From Petrolisthes cinctipes (lineage: Eukaryota > Arthropoda > Malacostraca > Decapoda > Porcellanidae): a stretch of 64,000 bases of DNA. The notes beneath the pieces are model-generated. The model ran no database searches. It saw only the letters and a list, made by a program, of their open reading frames with translations, and was not told the origin of the DNA. Positions 46,528-61,100 of this stretch are shown here, piece after piece. Location of the stretch: NCBI GenBank assembly GCA_033782935.1, contig JAWQEG010001220.1, positions 3,224,001 through 3,288,000 of the forward strand, in the 5' to 3' direction. A program made the position numbers and the translations under genes. The stretch's first letter is position 1; every line of letters begins with the position of its first letter.

Positions 46528-49002
46528 GTGTTAGAGTATTTTCAAAATACAGGCCAAAAACATACTGAAAATCGATCTTTTAGGTGCCCAAAAGTCGATA
46601 TGTGCATGCATCTTCTGTACCCGTTTATATCTCAAATTCTGGCCCTAAACACCCGAAAATTCGATATTTTGGGATCCCAGAAGCGATCTGTACATGCCTA
46701 CTCCGTGTTAGAGTATTTTCAAAATTCAGGCCCAAAACATGCTGAAAATCGATATTTTTGGTGCCCAAAGTCAATATGTGCATGTATCTTCTGTACCCGT
46801 TTATATCTCAAATTCATGCTCAAAATACCCGAAAATTCAATATTTTGGGGTCCCAGAAGCAATCTGTACAGTGCTAGAATATTTTCAAAATATAGGCTAA
46901 AAACATGCTAAAAATCGATCTTTTAGGTGCCAAAAAGTCGATATCTCAAATTCAGTCCCAAAACACCCGAAAATTCGATATTTAGGGGTCCCAGAAGCGA
47001 TCTGTACATGCCTACTCCGTGTTAGAGTATTTTCAAAATACATGCTCAAAACATACTGAAAATTGATCTTTTAGGTGCACAAAAGTCGATATGTGCATGC
47101 ATCTTCAGTACCCGTTTATATCTCAAATTCAGGCTCAAAACACCCGAAAATTCAATATTTTGGGGTCCCAGAAGCAATCTGTACATGCCTACTCAGTGTT
47201 AGAGTATTTTCAAAATACAGGCCCAAAACATGCTGAAAATCGATATTTTAGATGCCCAAAGTCAATATGTGCATGTATCTTCCGTACCCGTTTATATCTC
47301 AAATTCAGGCTCAAAACACCCGAAAATTCAATATTTTGGGGTCCCAGAAGCAATCTGTACATGCCTACACAGTGCTAGAATATTTTCAAAATATAGGCTA
47401 AAAACATGCTAAAAATCGACATTTTAGGTGCCAAAAAATCGATATCTCAAATTCAGTCCCAAAACACCCGAAAATTCGATATTTAGAGGTCCCAGAAGGT
47501 ATCTGTACATGCCTACTCCGTGTTAGAGTATTTTCAATATACAGGCCAAAAACATACTGAAAATCGATCTTTTAGGTTCCCAAAAGTCGATATGTGCATG
47601 CATCTTCTGTACCCGTTTATATCTCAAATTCTGGCCCTAAACACCCGAAAATTCGATATTTTGGGGTCCCAGAAGCGATATGTACATGCCTACTCCGTGT
47701 TAGAGTATTTTCAAAATTCAGGCCCAAAACATGCTGAAAATCGATATTTTTGGTGCCCAAAGTCAATATGTGCATGTATCTTCTGTACCCGTTTATATCT
47801 CAAATTCATGCTCAAAATACCCGAAAATTCAATATTTTGGGGTCCCAGAAGCAATCTGTACAGTGCTAGAATATTTTCAAAATATAGGCTAAAAACATGC
47901 TAAAAATCGATCTTTTAGGTGCCAAAAAGTCGATATCTCAAATTCAGTCCCAAAACACCCGAAAATTCGATATTTAGGGGTCCCAGAAGCGATCTGTACA
48001 TGCCTACTCCGTGTTAGAGTATTTTCAAAATACATGCTCAAAACATACTGAAAATTGATCTTTTAGGTGCACAAAAGACGATATGTGCATGCATCTTCAG
48101 TACCCGTTTATATCTCAAATTCAGGCTCAAAACACCCGAAAATTCAATATTTTGGGGTCCCAGAAGCAATCTGTACATGCCTACTCAGTGTTAGAGTATT
48201 TTCAAAATACAGGCCCAAAACATGCTGAAAATCGATATTTTAGATGCCCAAAGTCAATATGTGCATGTATCTTCCGTACCCGTTTATATCTCAAATTCAG
48301 GCTCAAAACACCCGAAAATTCAATATTTTGGGGTCCCAGAAGCAATCTGTACATGCCTACACAGTGCTAGAATATTTTCAAAATATAGGCTAAAAACATG
48401 CTAAAAATCGACATTTTAGGTGCCAAAAAATCGATATCTCAAATTCAGTCCCAAAACACCCGAAAATTCGATATTTAGAGGTCCCAGAAGGTATCTGTAC
48501 ATGCCTACTCCGTGTTAGAGTATTTTCAATATACAGGCCAAAAACATACTGAAAATCGATCTTTTAGGTGCCCAAAAGTCGATATGTGCATGCATCTTCT
48601 GTACCCGTTTATATCTCAAATTCTGGCCCTAAACACCCGAAAATTCGATATTTTGGGGTCCCAGAAGCGATATGTACAAGCCTACTCCGTGTTAGAGTAT
48701 TTTCAAAATTCAGGCCCAAAACATGCTGAAAATCGATATTTTTGGTGCACAAAGTCAATATGTGCATGTATCCTCTGTACCCGTTTATATCTCAAATTCA
48801 GGCTCAAAACACACGAAAATTCAATATTTTGGGGTCCCAGAAGCAATCTGTACAGTGCTAGAATATTTTCAAAATATAGGCTAAAAACATGCTAAAAATC
48901 GATCTTTTAGGTGCCAAAAAGTCGATATCTCAAATTCAGTCCCAAAACACCCGAAAATTCGATATTTAGGGGTCCCAGAAGCGATCTGTACATGCCTACT
49001 CC
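46528..49002 (+). repeat. 992-bp hexamers, two full and one partial
   Basis: Hexamers start at 46528 and 47520, with a trimer at 48512. Monomers: 46528, 46705, 46871, 47019, 47196, 47372, 47520, 47697, 47863, 48011, 48188, 48364, 48512, 48689 and 48855. All B2 copies carry the 10-bp deletion, giving 491+501 bp. TTCATGCTCAAAATACCC is shared by the first two. TTTTCAATATACAGG and GCGATATGTAC are shared by the second and third. This gives an order of descent along the array. Confidence 0.85.
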
Positions 49003-50152
49003 GTGTTAGAGTATTTTCAAAATACATGCTCAAAACATACTGAAAATCGATCTTTTAGGTGCACAAAAGTCGATATGTGCATGCATCTTCAGTACCTGTT
49101 TATATCTCAAATTCAGGCTCAAAGCACACGAAAATTCAATATTTTGGGGTCCCAGAAGCAATCTGTACATGCCTACACAGTGCTAGAATATTTTCAAAAT
49201 ATAGGCTAAAAACATGCTGAAAATTGACATTTTAGGTGCCAAAAAATCGATATCTCAAATTCAGTCCAAAAACACCCGAAAATTCGATATTTAGAGGTCC
49301 CAGAAGGTATCTGTACATGCCTACTCCGTGTTAGAGTATTTTCAAAATACAGGCCAAAAACATACTGAAAATCGATCTTTTAGGTGCCCAAAAGTCGATA
49401 TGTGCATGCATCTTCTGTACCCGTTTATATCTCAAATTCTGACCCTAAACACCCGAAAATTCGATATTTTGGGGTCCCAGAAGCGACCTGTACATGCCTA
49501 CTCCGTGTTAGAGTATTTTCAAAATTCAAGCCCAAAACATGCTGAAAATCGATATTTTTGGTGCCCAAAGTCAATATGTGCATGTATCTTCTGTACCCGT
49601 TTATATCTCAAATTCAGGCTCAAAACACCCGAAAATTCAATATTTTGGGGTCCCAGAAGCAATCTGTACATGCCTACTCAGTGCTAGAATATTTTCAAAA
49701 TATAGGCTAAAAACATGCTAAAAATCGATCTTTTAGGTGCCAAAAAGTCGATATCTCAAATTCAGTCCCAAAACACCCGAAAATTCGATATTTAGGGGTC
49801 CCAGAAGCGATCTGTACATGCCTACTCAGTGTTAGAGTATTTTCAAAATACAGGCCCAAAACATCCTGAAAATCGATATTTTAGATGCAATAGGTCAATA
49901 TGTGCATGTATCTTCTGTACCCGTTTATATCTCAAATTCAGGCTCAAAACACCCGAAAATTCATTATTTTGGGGTCCCAGAAGCAATCTGTACATGCCTA
50001 CACAGTGTTAGAATATTTTCAAAATATAGGCTAAAAACATGCTAAAAATCGACGTTTTAGGTGCCAAAAAATCGATATCTCAAATTCAGTCCCAAAACAC
50101 CCGAAAATTCGATATTTAGAGGTCCCAGAAGGTATCTGTACATGCCTACTCC
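49003..50152 (+). repeat. Second copy of the 1150-bp segment
   Basis: Starts: 49003 (A1), 49180 (C1), 49328 (A2), 49505 (B2), 49681 (C2), 49829 (B1) and 50005 (C1). It matches 45378-46527 at +3625 and keeps the TTTTAGATGCAATAGGTC mark. Private differences include TTCTGACCCTAAAC near 49440 and ACATCCTGAAAATCG near 49862. The match continues into the following A2-B2, with the shared TTTTGGGATCCCAG. Confidence 0.85.
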
Positions 50153-53100
50153 GTGTTAGAGTATTTTCAAAATACAGGCCAAAAACATACTGAAAATCGA
50201 TCTTTTAGGTGCCCAAAAGTCGATATGTGCATGCATCTTCTGTACCCGTTTATATCTCAAATTCTGGCCCTAAACACCCGAAAATTCGATATTTTGGGAT
50301 CCCAGAAGCGATCTGTACATGCCTACTCCGTGTTAGAGTATTTTCAAAATTCAGGCCCAAAACATGCTGAAAATCGATATTTTTGGTGCCCAAAGTCAAT
50401 ATGTGCATGTATCTTCTGTACCCGTTTATATCTCAAATTCAGGCTCAAAATACCCGAAAATTCAATATTTTGGGGTCCCAAAAGCAATCTGTACAGTGCT
50501 AGAATATTTTCAAAATATAGGCTAAAAACATGCTAAAAATCGATCTTTTAGGTGCCAAAAAGTCGATATCTCAAATTCAGTCCCAAAACACCCGAAAATT
50601 CGATATTTAGGGGTCCCAGAAGCGATCTGTTCATGCCTACTCCGTGTTAGAGTATTTTCAAAATACATGCTCAAAACATACTGAAAATCGATCTTTTAGG
50701 TGCACAAAAGTCGATATGTGCATGCATCTTCAGTACCCGTTTATATCTCAAATTCAGGCTCAAAACACCCGAAAATTCAATATTTTGGGGTCCCAGAAGC
50801 AATCTGTACATGCCTACTCAGTGTTAGAGTATTTTCAAAATACAGGCCCAAAACATGCTGAAAATCGATATTTTAGATGCCCAAAGTCAATATGTGCATG
50901 TATCTTCCGTACCCGTTTATATCTCAAATTCAGGCTCAAAACACCCGAAAATTCAATATTTTGGGGTCCCAGAAGCAATCTGTACATGCCTACACAGTGC
51001 TAGAATATTTTCAAAATATAGGCTAAAAACATGCTAAAAATCGACATTTTAGGTGCCAAAAAATCGATATCTCAAATTCAGTCCCAAAACACCCGAAAAT
51101 TCGATATTTAGAGGTCCCAGAAGGTATCTGTACATGCCTACTCCGTGTTAGAGTATTTTCAAAATACAGGCCAAAAACATACTGAAAATCGATCTTTTAG
51201 GTGCCCAAAAGTCGATATGTGCATGCATCTTCTGTACCCGTTTATATCTCAAATTCTGGCCCTAAACATTCAAAAATTCGATATTTTGGGGTCCCAGAAG
51301 CGATCTGTACATGCCTACTCCGTGTTAGAGTATTTTCAAAATTCAGGCCCAAAACATGCTGAAAATCGATATTTTTGGTGCCCAAAGTCAATATGTGCAT
51401 GTATCTTCTGTACCCGTTTATATCTCAAATTCAGGCTCAAAACACCCGAAAATTCAATATTTTGGGGTCCCAGAAGCAATCTGTACAGTGCTAGAATATT
51501 TTCAAAATATAGGCTAAAAACATGCTAAAAATCGATCTTTTAGGTGCCAAAAAGGCGATATCTCAAATTCAGTCACAAAACACCCGAAAATTCGATATTT
51601 AGGGGTCCCAGAAGCGATCTGTACATGCCTACTCCGTGTTAGAGTATTTTCAAAATACATGCTCAAAACATACTGAAAATCGATCTTTTAGGTGCACAAA
51701 AGTCGATATGTGCATGCATCTTCAGTACCCGTTTATATCTCAAATTCAGGCTCAAAACACCCGAAAATTCAATATTTTGGGGTCCCAGAAGCAATCTGTA
51801 CATGCCTACTCAGTGTTAGAGTATTTTCAAAATACAGGCCCAAAACATGCTGAAAATCGATATTTTAGATGCCCAAAGTCAATATGTGCATGTATCTTCC
51901 GTACCCGTTTATATCTCAAATTCAGGCTCAAAACACCCGAAAATTCAATATTTTGGGGTCCTAGAAGCAATTTGTACATGCCTACACAGTGCTAGAATAT
52001 TTTCAAAATATAGGCTAAAAACATGCTAAAAATCGACATTTTAGGTGCCAAAAAATCGATATCTCAAATTCAGTCCCAAAACACCCGAAAATTCGATATT
52101 TAGAGGTCCCAGAAGGTATCTGTACATGCCTACTCCGTGTTAGAGTATTTTCAAAATACAGGCCAAAAACATACTGAAAATCGATCTTTTAGGTGCCCAA
52201 AAGTCGATATGTGCATGCATCTTCTGTACCCGTTTATATCTCAAATTCTGGCCCTAAACACCCGAAAATTCGATATTTTGGGGTCCCAGAAGCGATCTGT
52301 ACATGCCTACTCCGTGTTAGAGTATTTTCAAAATACAGGCCCAAAACATGATGAAAATCGATATTTTTGGTGCCCAAAGTCAATATGTGCATGTATCTTC
52401 TGTACCCGTTTATATCTCAAATTCAGGCTCAAAACACCCGAAAATTCAATATTTTGGGGTCCCAGAAGCAATCTGTACAGTGCCAGAATATTTTCAAAAT
52501 ATAGGCTAAAAACATGCTAAAATTCGATCTTTTAGGTGCCAAAAAGGCGATATCTCAAATTCAGTCCCAAAACACCCGAAAATTCGATATTTAGGGGTCC
52601 CAGAAGCGATCTGTACATGCCTACTCCGTGTTAGAGTATTTTCAAAATACATGCTCAAAACATACTGAAAATCGATCTTTTAGGTGCACAAAAGTCGATA
52701 TGTGCATGCATCTTCAGTACCCGTTTATATCTCAAATTCAGGCTCAAAACACCCGAAAATTCAATATTTTGGGGTCCCAGAAGCAATCTGTACATGCCTA
52801 CTCAGTGTTAGAGTATTTTCAAAATACAGGCCCAAAAAATGCTGAAAATCAATATTTTAGATGCCCAAAGTCAATATGTGCATGTATCTTCTGTACCCGT
52901 TTATATCTCAAATTCAGGCTCAAAACACCCGAAAATTCAATATTTTGGGGTCCCAGAAGCAATCTGTACATGCCTACACAGTGCTAGAATATTTTCAAAA
53001 TATAGGCTAAAAATATGCTAAAAATCGACATTTTAGGTGCCAAAAAATCGATATCTCAAATTCAGTCCCAAAACACCCGAAAATTCGATATTTAGAGGTC

Positions 53101-54130
53101 CCAGAAGCGATCTGTACATGCCTACTCCGTGTTAGAGTATTTTCAAAATACATGCTCAAAACATACTGAAAATCGATCTTTTAGGTGCCCAAAAGTCGAT
53201 ATGTGCATGCATCTTCAGTACCCGTTTATATCTCAAATTCAGGCTCAAAACACCCGAAAATTCGATATTTTGGGGTCCCAGAAGCGATCTGTACATGCCT
53301 ACTCCGTGTTAGAGTATTTTCAAAATTCAGGCCCAAAACATGCTGAAAATCGATATTTTTGGTGCCCAAAGTCAATATGTGCATGTTTCTTCTGTACCCG
53401 TTTATATCTCAAATTCAGGCTCAAAACACCCTAAAATTCAATATTTTGTTGTCCCAGAAGCAATCTGTACATGCCTACTCAGTGCTAGAATATTTTCAAA
53501 ATATAGGCTAAAAACATGCTAAAAATCGATCTTTTAGGTTCCAAAAAGTCGATATCTCAAATTCAGTCCCAAAACACCCGAAAATTCGATATTTAGGGGT
53601 CCCAGAAGCGATCTGTACATGCCTACTTCCTGTTAGAGTATTTTCAAAATACATGCTTAAAACATACTGAAAATCGATCTTTTAGGTTCACAAAAGTCGA
53701 TATGTGCATGCATCTTCAGTACCCGTTTATATCTCAAATTCAGGCTTAAAACACCCGAAAATTCAATATTTTGGGGTCCCAGAAGCAATCTGTACATGCC
53801 TACTCCGTGTTAGAGTATTTTCAAAATACAGGCCCAAAACATGCTGAAAATCGATATTTTTGGTGCCCAAAGTCAATATGTGCATGTATCTTCTGTACCC
53901 GTTTATATCTCAAATTCAGGCTCAAAACACCCGAAAATTCGATATTTTGGGGTCCCAGAAGCAATTTGTACATGCCTACTCAGTGCTAGAATATTTTCAA
54001 AATATAGGCTAAAAACATGATAAAAATCGACGTTTTAGGTGCCAAAAAATCGATATCTCAAATTCAGTCCCAAAACACCCGAAAATTCGATATTTAGAGG
54101 TCCCAGAAGGTATCTGTACATGCCTACTCC
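50153..54130 (+). repeat. 3978-bp 24-mer, copy i
   Basis: Twenty-four monomers in eight trimers (491, 501, 491, 501, 491, 501, 501, 501 bp). Starts: 50153, 50330, 50496, 50644, 50821, 50997, 51145, 51322, 51488, 51636, 51813, 51989, 52137, 52314, 52480, 52628, 52805, 52981, 53129, 53306, 53482, 53630, 53807, 53983. Marks shared with the next copies are GGGATCCCAG, CTGTTCATGCC, AAACATTCAAAAATTCG, AAGCAATTTGTAC and CCCAAAAAATGC. This copy alone has GTGCCAGAAT at 52480 and CACCCTAAAATTC near 53428. Confidence 0.9.
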
Positions 54131-57100
54131 GTGTTAGAGTATTTTCAAAATACAGGCCAAAAACATACTGAAAATCGATCTTTTAGGTGCCCAAAAGTCG
54201 ATATGTGCATGCATCTTCTGTACCCGTTTATATCTCAAATTCTGGCCCTAAACACCCGAAAATTCGATATTTTGGGATCCCAGAAGCGATCTGTACATGC
54301 CTACTCCGTGTTAGAGTATTTTCAAAATTCAGGCCCAAAACATGCTGAAAATCGATATTTTTGGTGCCCAAAGTCAATATGTGCATGTATCTTCTGTACC
54401 CGTTTATATCTCAAATTCAGGCTCAAAATACCCGAAAATTCAATATTTTGGGGTCCCAAAAGCAATCTGTACAGTGCTAGAATATTTTCAAAATATAGGC
54501 TAAAAACATGCTAAAAATCGATCTTTTAGGTGCCAAAAAGTCGATATCTCAAATTCAGTCCCAAAACTCCCGAAAATTCGATATTTAGGGGTCCCAGAAG
54601 CGATCTGTTCATGCCTACTCCGTGTTAGAGTATTTTCAAAATACATGCTCAAAACATACTGAAAATCGATCTTTTAGGTGCACAAAAGTCGATATGTGCA
54701 TGCATCTTCAGTACCCGTTTATATCTCAAATTCAGGCTCAAAACACCCGAAAATTCAATATTTTGGGGTCCCAGAAGCAATCTGTACATGCCTACTCAGT
54801 GTTAGAGTATTTTCAAAATACAGGCCCAAAACATGCTGAAAATCGATATTTTAGATGCCCAAAGTCAATATGTGCATGTATCTTCCGTACCCGTTTATAT
54901 CTCAAATTCAGGCTCAAAACACCCGAAAATTCAATATTTTGGGGTCCCAGAAGCAATCTGTACATGCCTACACAGTGCTAGAATATTTTCAAAATATAGG
55001 CTAAAAACATGCTAAAAATCGACATTTTAGGTGCCAAAAAATCGATATCTCAAATTCAGTCCCAAAACACCCGAAAATTCGATATTTAGAGGTCCCAGAA
55101 GGTATCTGTACATGCCTACTCCGTGTTAGAGTATTTTCAAAATACAGGCCAAAAACATACTGAAAATCGATCTTTTAGGTGCCCAAAAGTCGATATGTGC
55201 ATGCATCTTCTGTACCCGTTTATATCTCAAATTCTGGCCCTAAACATTCAAAAATTCGATATTTTGGGGTCCCAGAAGCGATCTGTACATGCCTACTCCG
55301 TGTTAGAGTATTTTCAAAATTCAGGCCCAAAACATGCTGAAAATCGATATTTTTGGTGCCCAAAGTCAATATGTGCATGTATCTTCTGTACCCGTTTATA
55401 TCTCAAATTCAGGCTCAAAACACCCGAAAATTCAATATTTTGGGGTCCCAGAAGCAATCTGTACAGTGCTAGAATATTTTCAAAATATAGGCTAAAAACA
55501 TGCTAAAAATCGATCTTTTAGGTGCCAAAAAGGCGATATCTCAAATTCAGTCACAAAACACCCGAAAATTCGATATTTAGGGGTCCCAGAAGCGATCTGT
55601 ACATGCCTACTCCGTGTTAGAGTATTTTCAAAATACATGCTCAAAACATACTGAAAATCGATCTTTTAGGTGCACAAAAGTCGATATGTGCATGCATCTT
55701 CAGTACCCGTTTATATCTCAAATTCAGGCTCAAAACACCCGAAAATTCAATATTTTGGGGTCCCAGAAGCAATCTGTACATGCCTACTCAGTGTTAGAGT
55801 ATTTTCAAAATACAGGCCCAAAACATGCTGAAAATCGATATTTTAGATGCCCAAAGTCAATATGTGCATGTATCTTCCGTACCCGTTTATATCTCAAATT
55901 CAGGCTCAAAACACCCGAAAATTCAATATTTTGGGGTCCTAGAAGCAATTTGTACATGCCTACACAGTGCTAGAATATTTTCAAAATATAGGCTAAAAAC
56001 ATGCTAAAAATCGACATTTTAGGTGCCAAAAAATCGATATCTCAAATTCAGTCCCAAAACACCCGAAAATTCGATATTTAGAGGTCCCAGAAGGTATATG
56101 TACATGCCTACTCCGTGTTAGAGTATTTTCAAAATACAGGCCAAAAACATACTGAAAATCGATCTTTTAGGTGCCCAAAAGTCGATATGTGCATGCATCT
56201 TCTGTACCCGTTTATATCTCAAATTCTGGCCCTAAACACCCGAAAATTCGATATTTTGGGGTCCCAGAAGCGATCTGTACATGCCTACTCCGTGTTAGAG
56301 TATTTTCAAAATTCAGGCCCAAAACATGATGAAAATCGATATTTTTGGTGCCCAAAGTCAATATGTGCATGTATCTTCTGTACCCGTTTATATCTCAAAT
56401 TCAGGCTCAAAACACCCGAAAATTCAATATTTTGGGGTGCCAGAAGCAATCTGTACAGTGCTAGAATATTTTCAAAATATAGGCTAAAAACATGCTAAAA
56501 TTCGATCTTTTAGGTGCCAAAAAGGCGATATCTCAAATTCAGTCCCAAAACACCCGAAAATTCGATATTTAGGGGTCCCAGAAGCGATCTGTACATGCCT
56601 ACTCCGTGTTAGAGTATTTTCAAAATACATGCTCAAAACATACTGAAAATCGATCTTTTAGGTGCACAAAAGTCGATATGTGCATGTATCTTCAGTACCC
56701 GTTTATATCTCAAATTCAGGCTCAAAACACCCGAAAATTCAATATTTTGGGGTCCCAGAAGCAATCTGTACATGCCTACTCAGTGTTAGAGTATTTTCAA
56801 AATACAGGCCCAAAAAATGCTGAAAATCAATATTTTAGATGCCCAAAGTCAATATGTGCATGTATCTTCTGTACCCGTTTATATCTCAAATTCAGGCTCA
56901 AAACACCCGAAAATTCAATATTTTGGGGTCCCAGAAGCAATCTGTACATGCCTACACAGTGCTAGAATATTTTCAAAATATAGGCTAAAAATATGCTAAA
57001 AATCGACATTTTAGGTGCCAAAAAATCGATATCTCAAATTCAGTCCCAAAACACCCGAAAATTCGATATTTAGAGGTCCCAGAAGCGATCTGTACATGCC

Positions 57101-58108
57101 TACTCCGTGTTAGAGTATTTTCAAAATACATGCTCAAAACATACTGAAAATCGATCTTTTAGGTGCCCAAAAGTCGATATGTGCATGCATCTTCAGTACC
57201 CGTTTATATCTCAAATTCAGGCTCAAAACACCCGAAAATTCGATATTTTGGGGTCCCAGAAGCGATCTGTACATGCCTACTCCGTGTTAGAGTATTTTCA
57301 AAATTCAGGCCCAAAACATGCTGAAAATCGATATTTTTGGTGCCCAAAGTCAATATGTGCATGTTTCTTCTGTACCCGTTTATATCTCAAATTCAGGCTC
57401 AAAACACAAGAAAATTCAATATTTTGTTGTCCCAGAAGCAATCTGTACATGCCTACTCAGTGCTAGAATATTTTCAAAATATAGGCTAAAAACATGCTAA
57501 AAATCGATCTTTTAGGTGCCAAAAAGTCGATATCTCAAATTCAGTCCCAAAACACCCGAAAATTCGATATTTAGGGGTCCCAGAAGCGATCTGTACATGC
57601 CTACTTCGTGTTAGAGTATTTTCAAAATACATGCTCAAAACATACTGAAAATCGATCTTTTAGGTTCACAAAAGTCGATATGTGCATGCATCTTCAGTAC
57701 CCGTTTATATCTCAAATTCAGGCTTAAAACACCCGAAAATTCAATATTTTGGGGTCCCAGAAGCAATCTGTACATGCCTACTCCGTGTTAGAGTATTTTC
57801 AAAATACAGGCCCAAAACATGCTGAAAATCGATATTTTTGGTGCCCAAAGTCAATATGTGCATGTATCTTCTGTACCCGTTTATATCTCAAATTCAGGCT
57901 CAAAACACCCGAAAATTCGATATTTTGGGGTCCCAGAAGCAATTTGTACATGCCTACTCAGTGCTAGAATATTTTCAAAATATAGGCTAAAAACATGATA
58001 AAAATCGACGTTTTAGGTGCCAAAAAATCGATATCTCAAATTCAGTCCCAAAACACCCGAAAATTCGATATTTAGAGGTCCCAGAAGGTATCTGTACATG
58101 CCTACTCC
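54131..58108 (+). repeat. 3978-bp 24-mer, copy ii
   Basis: All monomer starts equal those of copy i plus 3978. Changes shared with copy iii but not copy i are CCCAAAACTCCCG near 54566, GGGGTGCCAG near 56436, CACAAGAAAATTC near 57406 and CTACTTCGTGTTAG at 57608. The only difference from copy iii that I noticed is AAGGTATATGTAC near 56094, so ii and iii are the closest pair. Confidence 0.9.
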
Positions 58109-61100
58109 GTGTTAGAGTATTTTCAAAATACAGGCCAAAAACATACTGAAAATCGATCTTTTAGGTGCCCAAAAGTCGATATGTGCATGCATCTTCTGTA
58201 CCCGTTTATATCTCAAATTCTGGCCCTAAACACCCGAAAATTCGATATTTTGGGATCCCAGAAGCGATCTGTACATGCCTACTCCGTGTTAGAGTATTTT
58301 CAAAATTCAGGCCCAAAACATGCTGAAAATCGATATTTTTGGTGCCCAAAGTCAATATGTGCATGTATCTTCTGTACCCGTTTATATCTCAAATTCAGGC
58401 TCAAAATACCCGAAAATTCAATATTTTGGGGTCCCAAAAGCAATCTGTACAGTGCTAGAATATTTTCAAAATATAGGCTAAAAACATGCTAAAAATCGAT
58501 CTTTTAGGTGCCAAAAAGTCGATATCTCAAATTCAGTCCCAAAACTCCCGAAAATTCGATATTTAGGGGTCCCAGAAGCGATCTGTTCATGCCTACTCCG
58601 TGTTAGAGTATTTTCAAAATACATGCTCAAAACATACTGAAAATCGATCTTTTAGGTGCACAAAAGTCGATATGTGCATGCATCTTCAGTACCCGTTTAT
58701 ATCTCAAATTCAGGCTCAAAACACCCGAAAATTCAATATTTTGGGGTCCCAGAAGCAATCTGTACATGCCTACTCAGTGTTAGAGTATTTTCAAAATACA
58801 GGCCCAAAACATGCTGAAAATCGATATTTTAGATGCCCAAAGTCAATATGTGCATGTATCTTCCGTACCCGTTTATATCTCAAATTCAGGCTCAAAACAC
58901 CCGAAAATTCAATATTTTGGGGTCCCAGAAGCAATCTGTACATGCCTACACAGTGCTAGAATATTTTCAAAATATAGGCTAAAAACATGCTAAAAATCGA
59001 CATTTTAGGTGCCAAAAAATCGATATCTCAAATTCAGTCCCAAAACACCCGAAAATTCGATATTTAGAGGTCCCAGAAGGTATCTGTACATGCCTACTCC
59101 GTGTTAGAGTATTTTCAAAATACAGGCCAAAAACATACTGAAAATCGATCTTTTAGGTGCCCAAAAGTCGATATGTGCATGCATCTTCTGTACCCGTTTA
59201 TATCTCAAATTCTGGCCCTAAACATTCAAAAATTCGATATTTTGGGGTCCCAGAAGCGATCTGTACATGCCTACTCCGTGTTAGAGTATTTTCAAAATTC
59301 AGGCCCAAAACATGCTGAAAATCGATATTTTTGGTGCCCAAAGTCAATATGTGCATGTATCTTCTGTACCCGTTTATATCTCAAATTCAGGCTCAAAACA
59401 CCCGAAAATTCAATATTTTGGGGTCCCAGAAGCAATCTGTACAGTGCTAGAATATTTTCAAAATATAGGCTAAAAACATGCTAAAAATCGATCTTTTAGG
59501 TGCCAAAAAGGCGATATCTCAAATTCAGTCACAAAACACCCGAAAATTCGATATTTAGGGGTCCCAGAAGCGATCTGTACATGCCTACTCCGTGTTAGAG
59601 TATTTTCAAAATACATGCTCAAAACATACTGAAAATCGATCTTTTAGGTGCACAAAAGTCGATATGTGCATGCATCTTCAGTACCCGTTTATATCTCAAA
59701 TTCAGGCTCAAAACACCCGAAAATTCAATATTTTGGGGTCCCAGAAGCAATCTGTACATGCCTACTCAGTGTTAGAGTATTTTCAAAATACAGGCCCAAA
59801 ACATGCTGAAAATCGATATTTTAGATGCCCAAAGTCAATATGTGCATGTATCTTCCGTACCCGTTTATATCTCAAATTCAGGCTCAAAACACCCGAAAAT
59901 TCAATATTTTGGGGTCCTAGAAGCAATTTGTACATGCCTACACAGTGCTAGAATATTTTCAAAATATAGGCTAAAAACATGCTAAAAATCGACATTTTAG
60001 GTGCCAAAAAATCGATATCTCAAATTCAGTCCCAAAACACCCGAAAATTCGATATTTAGAGGTCCCAGAAGGTATCTGTACATGCCTACTCCGTGTTAGA
60101 GTATTTTCAAAATACAGGCCAAAAACATACTGAAAATCGATCTTTTAGGTGCCCAAAAGTCGATATGTGCATGCATCTTCTGTACCCGTTTATATCTCAA
60201 ATTCTGGCCCTAAACACCCGAAAATTCGATATTTTGGGGTCCCAGAAGCGATCTGTACATGCCTACTCCGTGTTAGAGTATTTTCAAAATTCAGGCCCAA
60301 AACATGATGAAAATCGATATTTTTGGTGCCCAAAGTCAATATGTGCATGTATCTTCTGTACCCGTTTATATCTCAAATTCAGGCTCAAAACACCCGAAAA
60401 TTCAATATTTTGGGGTGCCAGAAGCAATCTGTACAGTGCTAGAATATTTTCAAAATATAGGCTAAAAACATGCTAAAATTCGATCTTTTAGGTGCCAAAA
60501 AGGCGATATCTCAAATTCAGTCCCAAAACACCCGAAAATTCGATATTTAGGGGTCCCAGAAGCGATCTGTACATGCCTACTCCGTGTTAGAGTATTTTCA
60601 AAATACATGCTCAAAACATACTGAAAATCGATCTTTTAGGTGCACAAAAGTCGATATGTGCATGTATCTTCAGTACCCGTTTATATCTCAAATTCAGGCT
60701 CAAAACACCCGAAAATTCAATATTTTGGGGTCCCAGAAGCAATCTGTACATGCCTACTCAGTGTTAGAGTATTTTCAAAATACAGGCCCAAAAAATGCTG
60801 AAAATCAATATTTTAGATGCCCAAAGTCAATATGTGCATGTATCTTCTGTACCCGTTTATATCTCAAATTCAGGCTCAAAACACCCGAAAATTCAATATT
60901 TTGGGGTCCCAGAAGCAATCTGTACATGCCTACACAGTGCTAGAATATTTTCAAAATATAGGCTAAAAATATGCTAAAAATCGACATTTTAGGTGCCAAA
61001 AAATCGATATCTCAAATTCAGTCCCAAAACACCCGAAAATTCGATATTTAGAGGTCCCAGAAGCGATCTGTACATGCCTACTCCGTGTTAGAGTATTTTC

